From Larix kaempferi (Eukaryota; Streptophyta; Pinopsida; Pinales; Pinaceae): a stretch of DNA of 64,000 bases. The translations under genes were made by a program, and so were the position numbers. This document shows positions 23,701 to 31,164 of this stretch, piece by piece. The stretch spans positions 11,353,001-11,417,000 of the forward strand of contig BSBM01000994.1 in NCBI GenBank assembly GCA_027924585.1, written 5' to 3'. Numbering within the stretch: position 1 is the stretch's first letter; each line of letters starts with the position of its first letter. Under the pieces are notes generated by a model that saw nothing but the letters and a program-made list of their open reading frames with translations, was not told the origin of the DNA and did not search any database.

Positions 23701-24353
23701 ATTTCTCCGGCATGGCTACCGCCCAGAAAATCATTCGGGCAGGTTATTTTTGGCCATCGTTGTTTACTGATTGCATCACCGCAGTCAAGCATTGCCAGAA
23801 CTGCCAGCTCTTTGCCCCCAAGGCAAGAACCCCCCCTGCCCCCCTTCATCCAGTCATCACTGTTGGACCATTCTGCAAATGGGCCATAGACTTCCTCGAC
23901 TGCAACCCCCCGTCAGCCGGCGGTCACAAACACATCATTGTGGCCGTAGATTATTTCACCAAGTGGGCAGAAGCCATGCCAACCTATAACTGCAAAGCCG
24001 ACACCGCGGCGCGGTTTTTCTTCAACCACGTCATCGCTCGTTTCGGAGTACCACAACAGCTAGTCTCTGACCACGGCTCTCACTTCGAAGATGCCGTCTG
24101 GAAAGAATTATCAACCATGTTGAAATTCGAACACCATTTCTCTTCCGCTTACTACCCCCAAGGAAACGGCCAAGTCGAAGCGATCAATAAAATATTGAAG
24201 ACCATTCTCCAACGCACTGTAGACAAGCACAAATCCAATTGGCATCACATGCTTTTCCCAGCACTCTGGGCTTACCGCACATCAACCAAAACCGCCACCC
24301 GGTTTTACCCCTTTCCATTTAGTTCACGGTGTCGAATCTGTCCTCCCTATTGA
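17772..24353 (+). CDS. Gag-Pol polyprotein of the Tat element (Gag, PR, RT, RNase H, IN), frameshifted at the end
   Basis: 2193 residues from the first ATG; the frame is open from 17521 without an earlier ATG. Order: three 21-residue repeats (73-136), Gag core with PSDIPKFEGKAGEDP (210-380), Pro/Gln-rich linker, CCHC knuckle C619-C632, and protease with IDEGAS (Asp 864). Two more CCHC knuckles follow (1191-1204, 1245-1258), then RT with CTDFRDLNHACPKDN, MPFGLKNAG and YLDD at 1613-1616. The gypsy RNase H has LYVSAS, with Ser 1762 at the first Asp, and ALALAHL where ADA is usual. The integrase has a zinc region ending CQNCQ and Asp 2040, Asp 2100 and Glu 2136 (D-35-E spacing). The products make and insert the cDNA. 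A single-base frameshift near 24315 ends the frame early; the C-terminus continues in another frame. Confidence 0.93.
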   Translation: MSGTPEDPQFTLTIGQTSADLSAGIPSMTTPTPLGMPNMGNTPHLGMLSTGPQPVMGMPNMGVIPPSVSTNPIPGIPSTIPNPSVTPVALGNAIPGIPSAIPNPSVTHVALGSTIPGIPSAIPNPSVTQVALGSANPYQATPFGGHIPSIPSIPIGATGPLHHTTMARQVPVPVTTSASLPYMASLNLPDLARLTNDPIRHDPAWPHMPTKLPSDIPKFEGKAGEDPQNHIMSFHLWCSSNSIVDDSVRLRLLQRTFTGSAAKWYIEQPHGTHSTFTSLASTFLQFFQLPVRYDAGVEILLSCRQNTATHITDHIHDWRRRRSLCKIKLDDRIFLDWFLKSLLPLIAKDVASERPQSEEEAILKAQQFDLIYAQSGYLYTIIPDAPRGDSARGDTPGASHAADGIIGQITPQAKPFSMVSTMPAPDLSRATSSSGATTSYAPINQTHHVHGPSCPQHCYGQAPSAYVPPTYYAQPTVQNPMQFPQQPMHYPQPVAPANLTPPPAQGYQHPQQATGPPPAPPAYYPPQPAPAPAAPQNPPNAQGHVYAQQQQPQYQNNQRNQGGQPNRGRGRNRGNNQNRNQAPQPTQPPQNNNAAPAHQNPDRPPKQPKNANLRTNHPCSICNVYGHYTHACPHLERARQLWTNDAHRQGQAAPQPPPNPPPPPQQPLVLQNPFPTQGVVNTQPLAPQQGNVQPQQITYTAPDQPMFDSGTHHLLMMSTADVNVQTRRNQYGPTSEAPPAEKDTTANPTDQTLRIPQVPLDGASKAPRFPLRRINNNPNARAASNYNIVDDLAQSPAAMSALEVLKTCPSQRKTLLSAIGAIDPNDSNLMTFDLDQSEPRLPSTIAVQVSVSIRNLVIHRCIIDEGASTCVMSTFVWQKLGSPALQQSTTALRAYDGRSAQPHGLLPKVPVQLSGKTVLIDIEVINAQLDYNLLLGRSYMYAMKAVASSVFRTMMFPHEGRVVKIDQLTYYDPNAPAAPENVLPMIEQPASSAVTSFVSSVAPGLYSDTPMTSTFQAIPPPSPETQVANLCTVSQNTQTPGGQPPLIPSHIGVTPIHTIPFLFPPSGVVSAPVMATLSLPGLTLGLPVWYIPPPVRLPTPDVILQPVQPIVTTNQPPPGVAIPSSATTPPPNPHIPSSSMRPPPGLTIASTSKDPPLLAKPTGGRGPQPYTAIPPPKTAKPPPVFRAPPKCSLCDEIGHPTHQCPHLPALQEHMNMLDDDVGIPVVKLEPPLQPRDKSLRTNHPCAICSVYVHYSHHCPDLPDYRAALYELNNADLEISPPLIEEIHPPPSSSSEEVNTIYMISTTFKPEPLDLWSDYFNTDEQILETLTAPDYPWDDMHHRSYFLPETSTSTASNQLSVESKDFIPAKVDWLKDPIPAPDAFEEGNMSNISPTIQIDISITPGKPELISLGASCTQAETQAYKKLFQEFRDVFAWSYTEMPGLDPAIIEHHIDTWPEVPPVRQKQRPIHPAKLPAVKAEVEKLRTAGFIYPIPYTTWVSNPVPVNKKQGTLRVCTDFRDLNHACPKDNFPTPFIDQLIDECAGHEVLSFMDGFSGYNQIHIRKEDQYKTAFTTPWGTFAYRVMPFGLKNAGATFQRAMTYCFHDLVHILRVYLDDLTARSLKRSDHLSDLRQVFLRCRKYKIRLNPHKCVFCVPAGRLLGFIVSQDGITVDPLKVKAILELPPPRTLRQLQSLQGRSNFLRRFVPDYATKVHGFLRLLRTHIPFVWDEQADTAFEALKKALTQAPLISPPDFSQDFTLYVSASEHAVSGVLVQEDASHKEHVIYYVSQTLSGPPLRYPYEERLALAVVFSVQKLRHYILLSHTTVVADSNPMVYLLTRRLLQGRVAKWVIILQEYDLTFKTPKSTKALALAHLITDLPSSSTSPVIHTDLIDEQIFVISSDDPWYGDILTYLRTQKFRPHIDRDGRRRIRHHAPRYLLIGDVLYRRGVDTILRRCLSHSEAEQVLNDCHSGACGGHFSGMATAQKIIRAGYFWPSLFTDCITAVKHCQNCQLFAPKARTPPAPLHPVITVGPFCKWAIDFLDCNPPSAGGHKHIIVAVDYFTKWAEAMPTYNCKADTAARFFFNHVIARFGVPQQLVSDHGSHFEDAVWKELSTMLKFEHHFSSAYYPQGNGQVEAINKILKTILQRTVDKHKSNWHHMLFPALWAYRTSTKTATRFYPFPFSSRCRICPPY
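17989..18178 (+). repeat. 63-bp tandem repeat inside gag
   Basis: Three in-frame units encode a 21-residue repeat of the form IPGIPSAIPNPSVT..ALG. The units differ at only a few positions, so the expansion is fairly recent. It lies in the N-terminal, Pro-rich part of Gag ahead of the conserved core. Confidence 0.85.
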
Positions 24354-24729
24354 GTGCCAGATCCCAGCTTTACACATCGCCGTTGAGCTCCTACCAGATA
24401 CTTCCCCGATCGAGCAACGTTTACTGCTCCTAGAGCAGGCCGATGAAGATCGGCGCACAGCCATTCAAAACATGGAAGCCGCTAAACAAAGATCGAAACT
24501 AAGTTACGACAAACGCGTCCACCCAAGAACCTTTTCGGAGGGAGACCTTGTCCTCGCTTACGATCAAGCTCATGATAAAACCGGAAAAGGGAAGTTCGTG
24601 TCTATGTGGCAAGGCCCCTACATTATACACACCTGCCTCGGGCAGGGGGCATACATTCTGACCGATTCAGAAGGCAACACCTTACGCAACCCACGCAACG
24701 GGTTGTACCTTAAAAGATTTTACCCATAG
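24318..24729 (+). pseudogene. Integrase C-terminal part, out of frame with the main polyprotein
   Basis: Downstream of the frameshift the shifted frame encodes HLVHGVESVLPIECQIP, YDKRVHPRTFSEGDLVLAY, MWQGPYII, GAYILTDSEG and RNGLYLKRFYP, then a stop. This is the usual C-terminal domain of a plant gypsy integrase without a chromodomain. In other elements it is fused to the catalytic core, so the break is damage and not a normal gene boundary. The frame itself has no stop, which shows the mutation is recent. Confidence 0.85.
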
Positions 24730-24792
24730 AAAATCTCATGGACACCATCGTCCATTTTTTAGTATAGGCATACGTTTTTTCGTTCACAAAAA

Positions 24793-24822
24793 ATTTTTTC
24801 AAAAAAAAAAAAAAAAAAACCT
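24793..24822 (+). repeat. Homopolymer A tract
   Basis: A run of about 18-19 A residues after a T-rich stretch, in the 122-bp gap between the integrase stop and the aRNH gene. Homopolymers of this kind are prone to slippage. Nothing else is visible here. Confidence 0.7.
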
Positions 24823-24851
24823 AAATATTTGTTTTCCCTGCATGACCACAG

Positions 24852-25289
24852 ATGGAGCCTCTTCCACTCTGCCATATCGGTTTCGCTGATGGTGCAAGCC
24901 GTTGGTCTCCCAATCTCGCCTCCGCAGCTTGGGTAATATACTCCCCTTCACATGAGTTAATTCACATCGATGGAGTATGTTTAGGTGCCGCCACCAATAA
25001 TCAAGCTGAATACGATGCCGTGACCGGTCTCCTGGCCGCTGCTCTCCAGATGAGCATACGTCACCTCAACGTTTTCTTGGACTCACAGCTCCTAGTTTCC
25101 CAGCTCAACAATGATTACCAGGTACGCGATCCCTGTCTGTTCAGAAAATTCCTGCGCACTAAACAAATGGTTAGACAGTTTGAATCCATTACATTCACAC
25201 ATGTCCCAAGACACCTCAATAGTGTAGCAGATAATATGGCCAACAGTGTCCTCGACTGGCACACCAATCACATCATGTCATATCCATAA
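24852..25289 (+). CDS. Archaeal-type ribonuclease H (aRNH) of the Tat element
   Basis: 145 residues, intact. It cleaves RNA in RNA/DNA hybrids and should remove the RNA template during reverse transcription. All four metal-binding acids are present: Asp13 (FADGAS), Glu53 (NNQAEYDAV), Asp77 (VFLDSQ) and Asp127 (HVPRHLNSVAD). The NNQAEY and HxxRxxNxxAD signatures are those of the archaeal/plant-type RNase HI family, unlike the gypsy RNase H in the polyprotein, which lacks key acids. It stands 122 bp after the integrase stop. The sequence just before the ATG (TTTGTTTTCCCTGC...CACAG) resembles a 3' splice site, so it may be reached by splicing; that is inference. An aRNH downstream of integrase is known in plant Tat elements. 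Confidence 0.9.
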   Translation: MEPLPLCHIGFADGASRWSPNLASAAWVIYSPSHELIHIDGVCLGAATNNQAEYDAVTGLLAAALQMSIRHLNVFLDSQLLVSQLNNDYQVRDPCLFRKFLRTKQMVRQFESITFTHVPRHLNSVADNMANSVLDWHTNHIMSYP

Positions 25290-25293
25290 ACAA

Positions 25294-25540
25294 ACATGCA
25301 CCCAAGTGCAAAAGATGTGCCTCCACGGGCATATACAAAAAACCAATATTGCATCCACGTGCATAACATGTGCCTCCACGGGCATAAAACAAACCAAAAT
25401 AATGCATCCATGTGCATAGCATGTGCCTCCACGGGCATATATAAATCTACAAACACACTGCATCCACGTGCATAACATGTGTCTCCATGAGCATATACAA
25501 AAAACAAAGTGCATCCACGTGCATACACATCAAAATATCC
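25294..25540 (+). repeat. Tandem array with paired short palindromes
   Basis: Four to five degenerate units of about 55-60 bp. Each carries TGCATCCACGTGCA, whose ends TGCA/TGCA can pair, and then TGCCTCCACGGGCA, whose ends TGCC/GGCA can pair. The spacers are A-rich. Frames on the - strand across it are repeat by-products. Confidence 0.8.
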
Positions 25541-25661
25541 AAAATATATATCCACATATATATACGAACCAAAACGTCTACATGTCATAAGTGCCCTCAG
25601 CACTCGATATACACAAAATACATCTGTCATACAAACATGCTTCCCCATATACTCATGAGCA

Positions 25662-25672
25662 TTTGGGGGCAA
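25662..25672 (+). promoter_or_regulatory. Internal polypurine-like tract
   Basis: TTTGGGGGCAA, sharing GGGGGCAA with the true PPT at 29931-29940. It lies 13 bases before the stop codon end of the antisense gene. It could be a central or relic PPT; the function is inference. Confidence 0.4.
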
Positions 25673-25684
25673 GTACAATGACGT

Positions 25685-27133
25685 CTAATCATCAGGATCC
25701 TCCGGATCCTCAGGATCCTCCTCCGGCTCCTCCTCCGACTCCACCTCTGCTGGCCCAGCCGGGTCACGACGACCCCGAACTCGCCGCTCGGCTGGCCCTG
25801 CTGGGTCGTCCCTCAGACGTATCCTCCCCGGTGCCGGCTCTGCCGGAGCATCTCCTCCACCACCCCCGTGTCTCGCAGCAAGCACCGCTGCCCTCAACAA
25901 CAGTGACTGCCACTCGGGCGGTGCACCGAGACATCCCTGCAAAATGTCCCGATCAAGGTCCCTCCAGCCATCCTCCGGAAGTCTAGCTACGATCCGGGCC
26001 AAAGTCCGTCGAACACCATCTATAGCATCGTCCTGAGGGCCAACCCCTCGCCCACGGGCTCCAAATCCTCCACCACGAGGAGGACGTACAGGTACTGGAG
26101 GACGCGCAACCACTATCGCCCGCCCCTGCCGAGCCACATAGTCAGGTGGTGGTACCGGACCAATATCTGCACAAAACAAGTAGAACCATCAGATACTATA
26201 CAACAGACATCATCATGATCAAACATAATACATATGGTATAAACATCACATAGGACACAAAAACATACCGTCTAAGCTCCAGGCCTGTCCTGGGGCACGT
26301 GGCATCTCCGGGTCTCCCCGGTAGTCCATACCGGCGTATGGATAGTCCTCGATCACCAGTGGCATCTGCTCCCACTGCTGGAAAAAATCCTCTGTAAAGA
26401 AGCCACGGATACCACCGCCAGCACGAGGCATCATCTGCCCCCACCTCATCATACGAGGCTCGCTAGGTAGACCAGCACGAACCGGTACGTGTGGCCGTAG
26501 GGTCGGCACCCGCTCAAAGAAAAAACAACATAAAAATGAGGCGTAACAGAACTCACCTCCCTCTCTCACGGCCTTGTCCAGATCTCTCCGGACACCGGCC
26601 AAGAACATCTGAGCCCAAGCATAGTACGTACCCCGTAGAACGGAGTCCACCATCACCGTCTGCCCCCCAGACATACGATGTGGTGCAGCAGCACCCAAAA
26701 CCCTCAGAACGCAGGCACCAACGGCCCGCATATCCCACTCACGTAGGAACTTCAGACTGATAGAGCTGTTTACCAAAACAGCGTCATCCCCACAAAAGGT
26801 CTGTAAGAGGTCCTCCATGTCCACGCCTGGAGGCAACCTCGGAGAGATATCGCCCACCTCACCCAAGCGAGGCAAACCCGTCAAAAAATATACATCAGTG
26901 AGAGTAATCTCCAGCCTCTCACCACCAATAATAAAGGCACCCTCTGCCGGCACCCACCACTGAACGAGCTTGTTCAGGAGTCTCCTCACTGAACGGATAT
27001 AAGGTATCTGAGCGAACTTCAAGAGTCCGCTCATGGCTAAAGTCTGTCTCACCCCCCCATCATCCTCGATCCTCGCCACAATCTCGGCATCAATATCTCT
27101 CTCCCGCCATACGGACTGAGCCCTCCGCAACAT
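25685..27133 (-). CDS. Antisense, spliced plant-mobile-domain-like gene carried by the Tat element
   Basis: Two exons on the - strand: 27133-26269 and 26166-25685, joined by a 102-bp intron with GTATGT donor and GTGCAG acceptor. The frame is kept, giving 448 residues. Exon 1 contains WRERDIDAE, IPYIRSVRRLLN, WWVPAEGAFIIGGERLEITL followed by TDVYFLTGLP, LCCFFFERVP and DYPYAGMDY. The EGAF...LTDVYFLTGLP pattern resembles the plant mobile domain (PMD) found in MAIN-like proteins and many transposons. Exon 2 is Pro/Arg/Gly-rich, has a PPEWQSLLLRAAVLAARH segment and ends in an acidic Glu/Asp/Pro tail. A TTTTCTTGGCAG acceptor lies one base before the ATG, suggesting an intron in the 5' leader. A decayed homologue with the same intron sits in the other Tat element (7086-8303). 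The molecular role is unknown. Confidence 0.8.
26167..26268 (-). other. Intron of the antisense PMD-like gene
   Basis: GT at 26268-26267 and AG at 26168-26167. The 102 bases are T-rich on the coding strand, as in plant introns. It interrupts the codon after its first base. The frame is open on both sides, and the homologous gene at 7086-8303 has a 120-bp intron at the same codon and phase. Confidence 0.8.
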
Positions 27134-27186
27134 CCTGCCAAGAAAACACAGAAAATTTTAGCCCCAGCATAAAAATTTTTGAAAAA

Positions 27187-27470
27187 AAATCTCATCGCGA
27201 CTTTTTCAAAAAAAGCCGCGATGACCATCGCGGCTTTTCCACAAAAGCCGCGATGACCATCGCGGGTTCCATGAAAAAACCCGCGATGAACATCGCGAGT
27301 TTCGTCCAGACAGTCGCAATGAACATCGCGACTGTCACCCATGAACACGCGATGAACATCGCGGGTTCCGACCTCACAGTCGCGATGAACATCGCGACTG
27401 TGAGTCTAAAACCCGCGCGGTCCATCGCGGGTTCCGCCCCGAAACCCGCGCGGTTCCACGTTGGAGAGTC
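27187..27470. repeat. Array of CGCGATGNNCATCGCG palindromes
   Basis: About nine to ten units in which CGCGATG and CATCGCG face each other across two bases, spaced by about 30 bp (for example around 27246, 27272, 27290, 27318, 27349 and 27383). The last units turn into the CGCGCGGTCCATCGCG form seen in the 5' leader array. The array lies just upstream of the antisense gene (right of 27133), where its promoter or first exon should be. Confidence 0.85.
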
Positions 27471-27798
27471 AACATGGAGATTCGCGGCTTTCGGGGGCCC
27501 ACCGCCAACTAAAAAAGACATAATTGACTAGGTTAAGGCGAATAGAGTTACCTGCAACTCGCTAAATCGAAAACCAACGGTGAAATCTCCCGGAAATCGA
27601 GAAATAGCTCTGACTGCTCTATCAAACTCGCACGTAACAATGACAAGTCATATTGGGCCCCACGTCCTATTTATAGAAATTCCACAAATTTCAAACAACC
27701 ATTGCGGTGTCATACGAAGTCCATTTCTCAAACCGTTGGTACCGTTGGGATCAGCACAGCGAGAACTTCATAGAGGTTCCTTCCGTTTCCCGTTTTTC

Positions 27799-28235
27799 CC
27801 GGGGTCCATTTATGACCATTTTTTAGCCCCTCTCGTAGCCTCGGTTTGCGTGCCACATCGGCCGTACTCCGTTTTCGAGGTGCCTTATATGGCCGGATTC
27901 AGTTTTCCGCGCCCTTGATGATGCTTGAGACCATTTCTCGCTCTCACCTTTAGATTTTCCGGGCATTTTTTCCCACGCCCCCTCGTCGCCTCGGTTTGCG
28001 TGCCACATCGGTCGTTCTCCGTTTTCGATGTGTCTTATATCGCCGGATTCAGTTTTCCGCGCCCCTGATGATGCTAGAGACCATTTCTCGCTCTCACCTT
28101 TAGATTTTCCGGGCATTTTTTCAGCGCCCCCCTCGTCGCCTCGGTTTGCGTGCCACATCGGCCGTTCTCCGTTTTCGATATATCTTATGTCGCCGGATCC
28201 AGTTTTCCGCACAGATGACGATGCTTGAGACATTT
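27799..28235. repeat. 150-bp tandem repeat, about 2.9 copies
   Basis: The phrase CCTCGGTTTGCGTGCCACAT begins at 27839, 27989 and 28139, a strict 150-bp period. Each unit also has GCCGGATTCAGTTTTCCGCG and CATTTCTCGCTCTCACC-type phrases. Copies differ by few bases. A 136-codon frame on the - strand is a product of the repeat. Confidence 0.9.
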
Positions 28236-28270
28236 TCTCATCCTCGTCAATCCATTTTTGTTCGGTATGA

Positions 28271-28720
28271 TTTTACCCCTTTTTCGGGCCGAGCAACCCC
28301 TATTACGAAAAAGGCACTTAGGGAGTTTCTGTTAAGCTCTTTTCTGACTCCTAAAAACAATGAAAAGATCGCCGAGCAATCTTGCTTCCTTTCATGCTCG
28401 ATAAACGTATCTGAAAGGGCGTCTACCTGGTATAAGTTTACCCCTTTTCCGGACCTCGTAGACTAATTACGAAAAAGGTATACTCTAGTCACATCGGCTA
28501 GAAGAGTTCTCCATCCGCATCATTTTATACTTTTTCGGGCCTAGGAGACTAAACTTACGAAAAAGAAACACCAATAGAGTCCACTTACCGTTTTCAGACT
28601 CTCTAAACATGAAAGCAACCATGAGCATGCGCCGTCCTGGGCTCACAAAATCCACAGGACCGTACCATTTCAGAGCACACTTTTATCCCTTCTTGGAGCT
28701 CATTAAAACTACGAAGAAGG
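28271..28720. repeat. Four degenerate inverted-repeat modules
   Basis: At 28271-28314, 28441-28479, 28525-28565 and 28681-28720. In each, a CTTTTTCGG-type arm faces an ACGAAAAAG-type arm across about 20-25 bases, so each could form a hairpin. The arms are conserved while the loops vary. Confidence 0.65.
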
Positions 28721-29930
28721 AAGAAGGGTGCCTCTTGGCGCCACGACAGATCATATCTACTCATATGGCAGCTTCCCCATTTTGGTCGCCTTTGTTCAGA
28801 GTATTCTGCAGTATATCACCTTGATAATCCCTCGACAGCACCTATCAGCTCGTCCTCCCCCCAGAGTCAGTACATACCCTTCAAGTCCCTAAAAGATGAT
28901 CCCCACACCTACAAGTCAGCTCCCTACGCTGCCAGGTCAACCATGTCATCATGCTCTGAACAAAGGAAGTTTGAGTCTACCCATTTTTTGACCCAGTTAT
29001 TTCCCATCCCCACAAGTATGTCAGTCCTACCAGCAGTACTACATCACTTCAGTTCTACACCTCGTGCTCCTATCAAGGAAACATCATTGCCTTGTTAGTT
29101 GCTGGTCTCCCTCTGTCGACGACAACCACATTGATTCCAGAGGATAGACCTAGAGGTCCCTGTGTCTTGGACTCATTACCATTTATGATGAGTGCCTACG
29201 AATCATTTCGAGAGGAATCCTCAGTGCCTCTCCAAATGCTTGTTTCTCACATGCTCGACTCCAACACCTTGATCGCATCGTTGAGACTCGCACAGGGTAT
29301 GGGTCCGTTCAGTTATTAGTCGAAGACCCCGGATACCACCTGACTCCTCCACATTTGAGAGTCTACCTATGGATACACCAGTTACATTTTTTCTATAGAT
29401 ATCCGGGTTGCGTATGGCGACAGTATTCAGATGTACCCCAGTTTTATACTCCCTCGAGTATACAGATACAAATACTCCCCAGAGATGGCTCACAGTCTTT
29501 GAGTCCCTACAGATGTTGGACACCTTCAGTTTCAGCAGTTCCACAGTTGATCCAGTGTATCAGTCATTGAGATCATTCTTATTGAGATCATTCTTATTGA
29601 GATCATTCATGATCCTGAGTATATCCCACCATCATGTCCCCTCTGGACCATTATGATGTACCAGTATATTTCTTCACGTATTAGATCCCCCTTCTTGGGA
29701 CTAATTGTTTTGTATATGCCTTGATACGAGCATGGGAATGCCCGCCTCGTCCTTTATCAGAGATTATACCTCATCCATATTGAGGCCATGTAATATTTTT
29801 TGTTTTTGCAGCTTCCAAGGGCCGTGGCTCCAGTCTCCAAACGGTCTCTTCTCTCCCCTAAAACCCAGAAAAAGGACAAAAGAACTATGATGTCTATCGG
29901 CCATACGATGAGCTCCTGCCCTCACACATC
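28721..29930 (+). other. 3' untranslated region of the + strand Tat element
   Basis: No domain-bearing reading frame and no strong array, apart from a short triple repeat of GAGATCATTCTTATT at about 29568-29608. Short frames are present on both strands, none recognisable. Confidence 0.5.
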
Positions 29931-29940
29931 AGGGGGCAAT
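29931..29940 (+). promoter_or_regulatory. Polypurine tract of the + strand Tat element
   Basis: AGGGGGCAAT directly before the 3' LTR, the primer site for plus-strand synthesis. Confidence 0.8.
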
Positions 29941-29941
29941 C

Positions 29942-30668
29942 TGTTAACACCTAAAAAGTGCTCACTAGCTCATTTCCCTATTCACATGACCCATTTGTCC
30001 ACTTTTTCACCATCTGAGCCTCTGAAACCAACAAAAGGTCACCAAAAGACCTTGGTACAACCCCTTTTTTCCATTAAAAAAGATTATTTTTCCAAGAAAA
30101 TCATAAAAAACCCTCAAAAAGGGTCCAAATTCCCCAAAATATTAAAAAGGGAATTAAAATATTATTTTTTATTCAAAAAAGGAAAAAGGAGGGAAAATTA
30201 CCTAAACCATGTTGGTCAATACCACTGGTTTCCACAAAACCACAAATGGTATTCCTCACCACCAAAACCTATAAAAAGGTGGTAGGGGCTCCTCATTTCA
30301 CATCCTTCCATTATCTCATCCTTATGCTGCTGAAATCTCCCCTGAGCACTTTTAGCCATTGAAGCAACCTTGGAGAAAGAGACCTATTGGAGTTTGGAGC
30401 TACTCATCTTGGGAGTTGCTCAACATCAACCTTCACCATTGGAGGTAATATCGCAAGCACTTGCTTGCCCCCCACTTTTCAATACAAAATTTATTTCTTA
30501 TGTTTCTTGTTCTTGATTTTGAAATATTTACATTATTTGCTTAGATTCTTGTTTAGATCCATGAAAAGTATTGTTTATTTAGTTTATTGTTTTTATTTCT
30601 ATTGAAACTGCTACTACTAGTTAGTAGGTGCCCATAGCACTAAGCTTGGTTGCAAAACCGAGCCAACA
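29942..30668 (+). repeat. 3' LTR of the + strand Tat element
   Basis: 727 bp, TGTTAACACC to GAGCCAACA. By eye it differs from the 5' LTR by about five substitutions and three single-base indels. Confidence 0.95.
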
Positions 30669-30673
30669 GCCCC
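30669..30673. repeat. Target-site duplication GCCCC, right copy
   Basis: Exact match to 14935-14939. Confidence 0.9.
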
Positions 30674-31159
30674 CGGTGGGGATATTACCCCCAATGGGTG
30701 TAGTGTGGCTAACACCATGACTAGTGCCAGCGTGACTACCAAAAGCAGCGGAATGATCAACTATGTTGTAATTAGGCATACCAAAAGAGAATGCGGAAGG
30801 GTTGATCATAGGAACTGTGTCATCATGTAACTCTGGCATCCCGTATATATATAATGCGGAAACAAAGGATTGAATGGGTCATCCTCGGGCGAATTTGGAC
30901 CAAACAAACTAGGTTGAGTCTAGGGCTGATCCGGACCAGGAAAACTAGGATGGGTCTCAGGTGGATCACCCCCCCACGCCTCACGAGGAGTAGGGGTGTC
31001 TGAAGTGTGTTCAACTCTACTCAATGGAGTCGTAGTGATTTCTTCAGTACCAGAGTGTGTAGTAGTCATCACGTCTAAGATGTATGTCTCGTATGAATCT
31101 GAAGACTCGAAGGGAGCCCGCCAGTGTCCCCTAGCAACACGACGTGAAATCTCGACTGA
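30674..31159 (-). pseudogene. N-terminal Gag of the - strand Tat element (right of the Tat+ insertion)
   Basis: The - strand encodes a region with RRVARGHWRAPFESSDSYE, then SGTEEITTTPLSRVEHTSDT, PREAWGGDPPETHPSFPG and SPEDDPFNPLFPHY, and then a GMPNYNIVDHSAAFGSHAG stretch that runs to the GCCCC duplication. It is the low-complexity N-terminal arm of Gag and continues at 14939. It has a stop at about 30920 and frame changes. It lies directly next to the solo LTR insertion at 31160. Confidence 0.6.
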
Positions 31160-31164
31160 TTTTA

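Larger units (their letters stand above)
14940..30668 (+). mobile_element. Young Tat-type Ty3/gypsy retrotransposon with dual RNase H and an antisense gene
   Basis: A complete 15,729-bp element with LTRs of 726 and 727 bp, PBS, long gag-pol frame, separate archaeal-type RNase H, antisense spliced gene, repeat arrays and PPT, flanked by GCCCC. By eye the LTRs differ by about five substitutions and three 1-bp indels (about 0.7 % substitutions), so insertion was recent. The coding part has one frameshift near 24315 and otherwise looks functional. Domain order PR-RT-RNase H-IN-aRNH and the Arg-type PBS place it in the plant Tat/Ogre-like lineage. Confidence 0.95.

Noticed and set aside
27823-28233. 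136-codon - strand frame
   Set aside because: Three copies of the 150-bp repeat read in one frame; repeat by-product.
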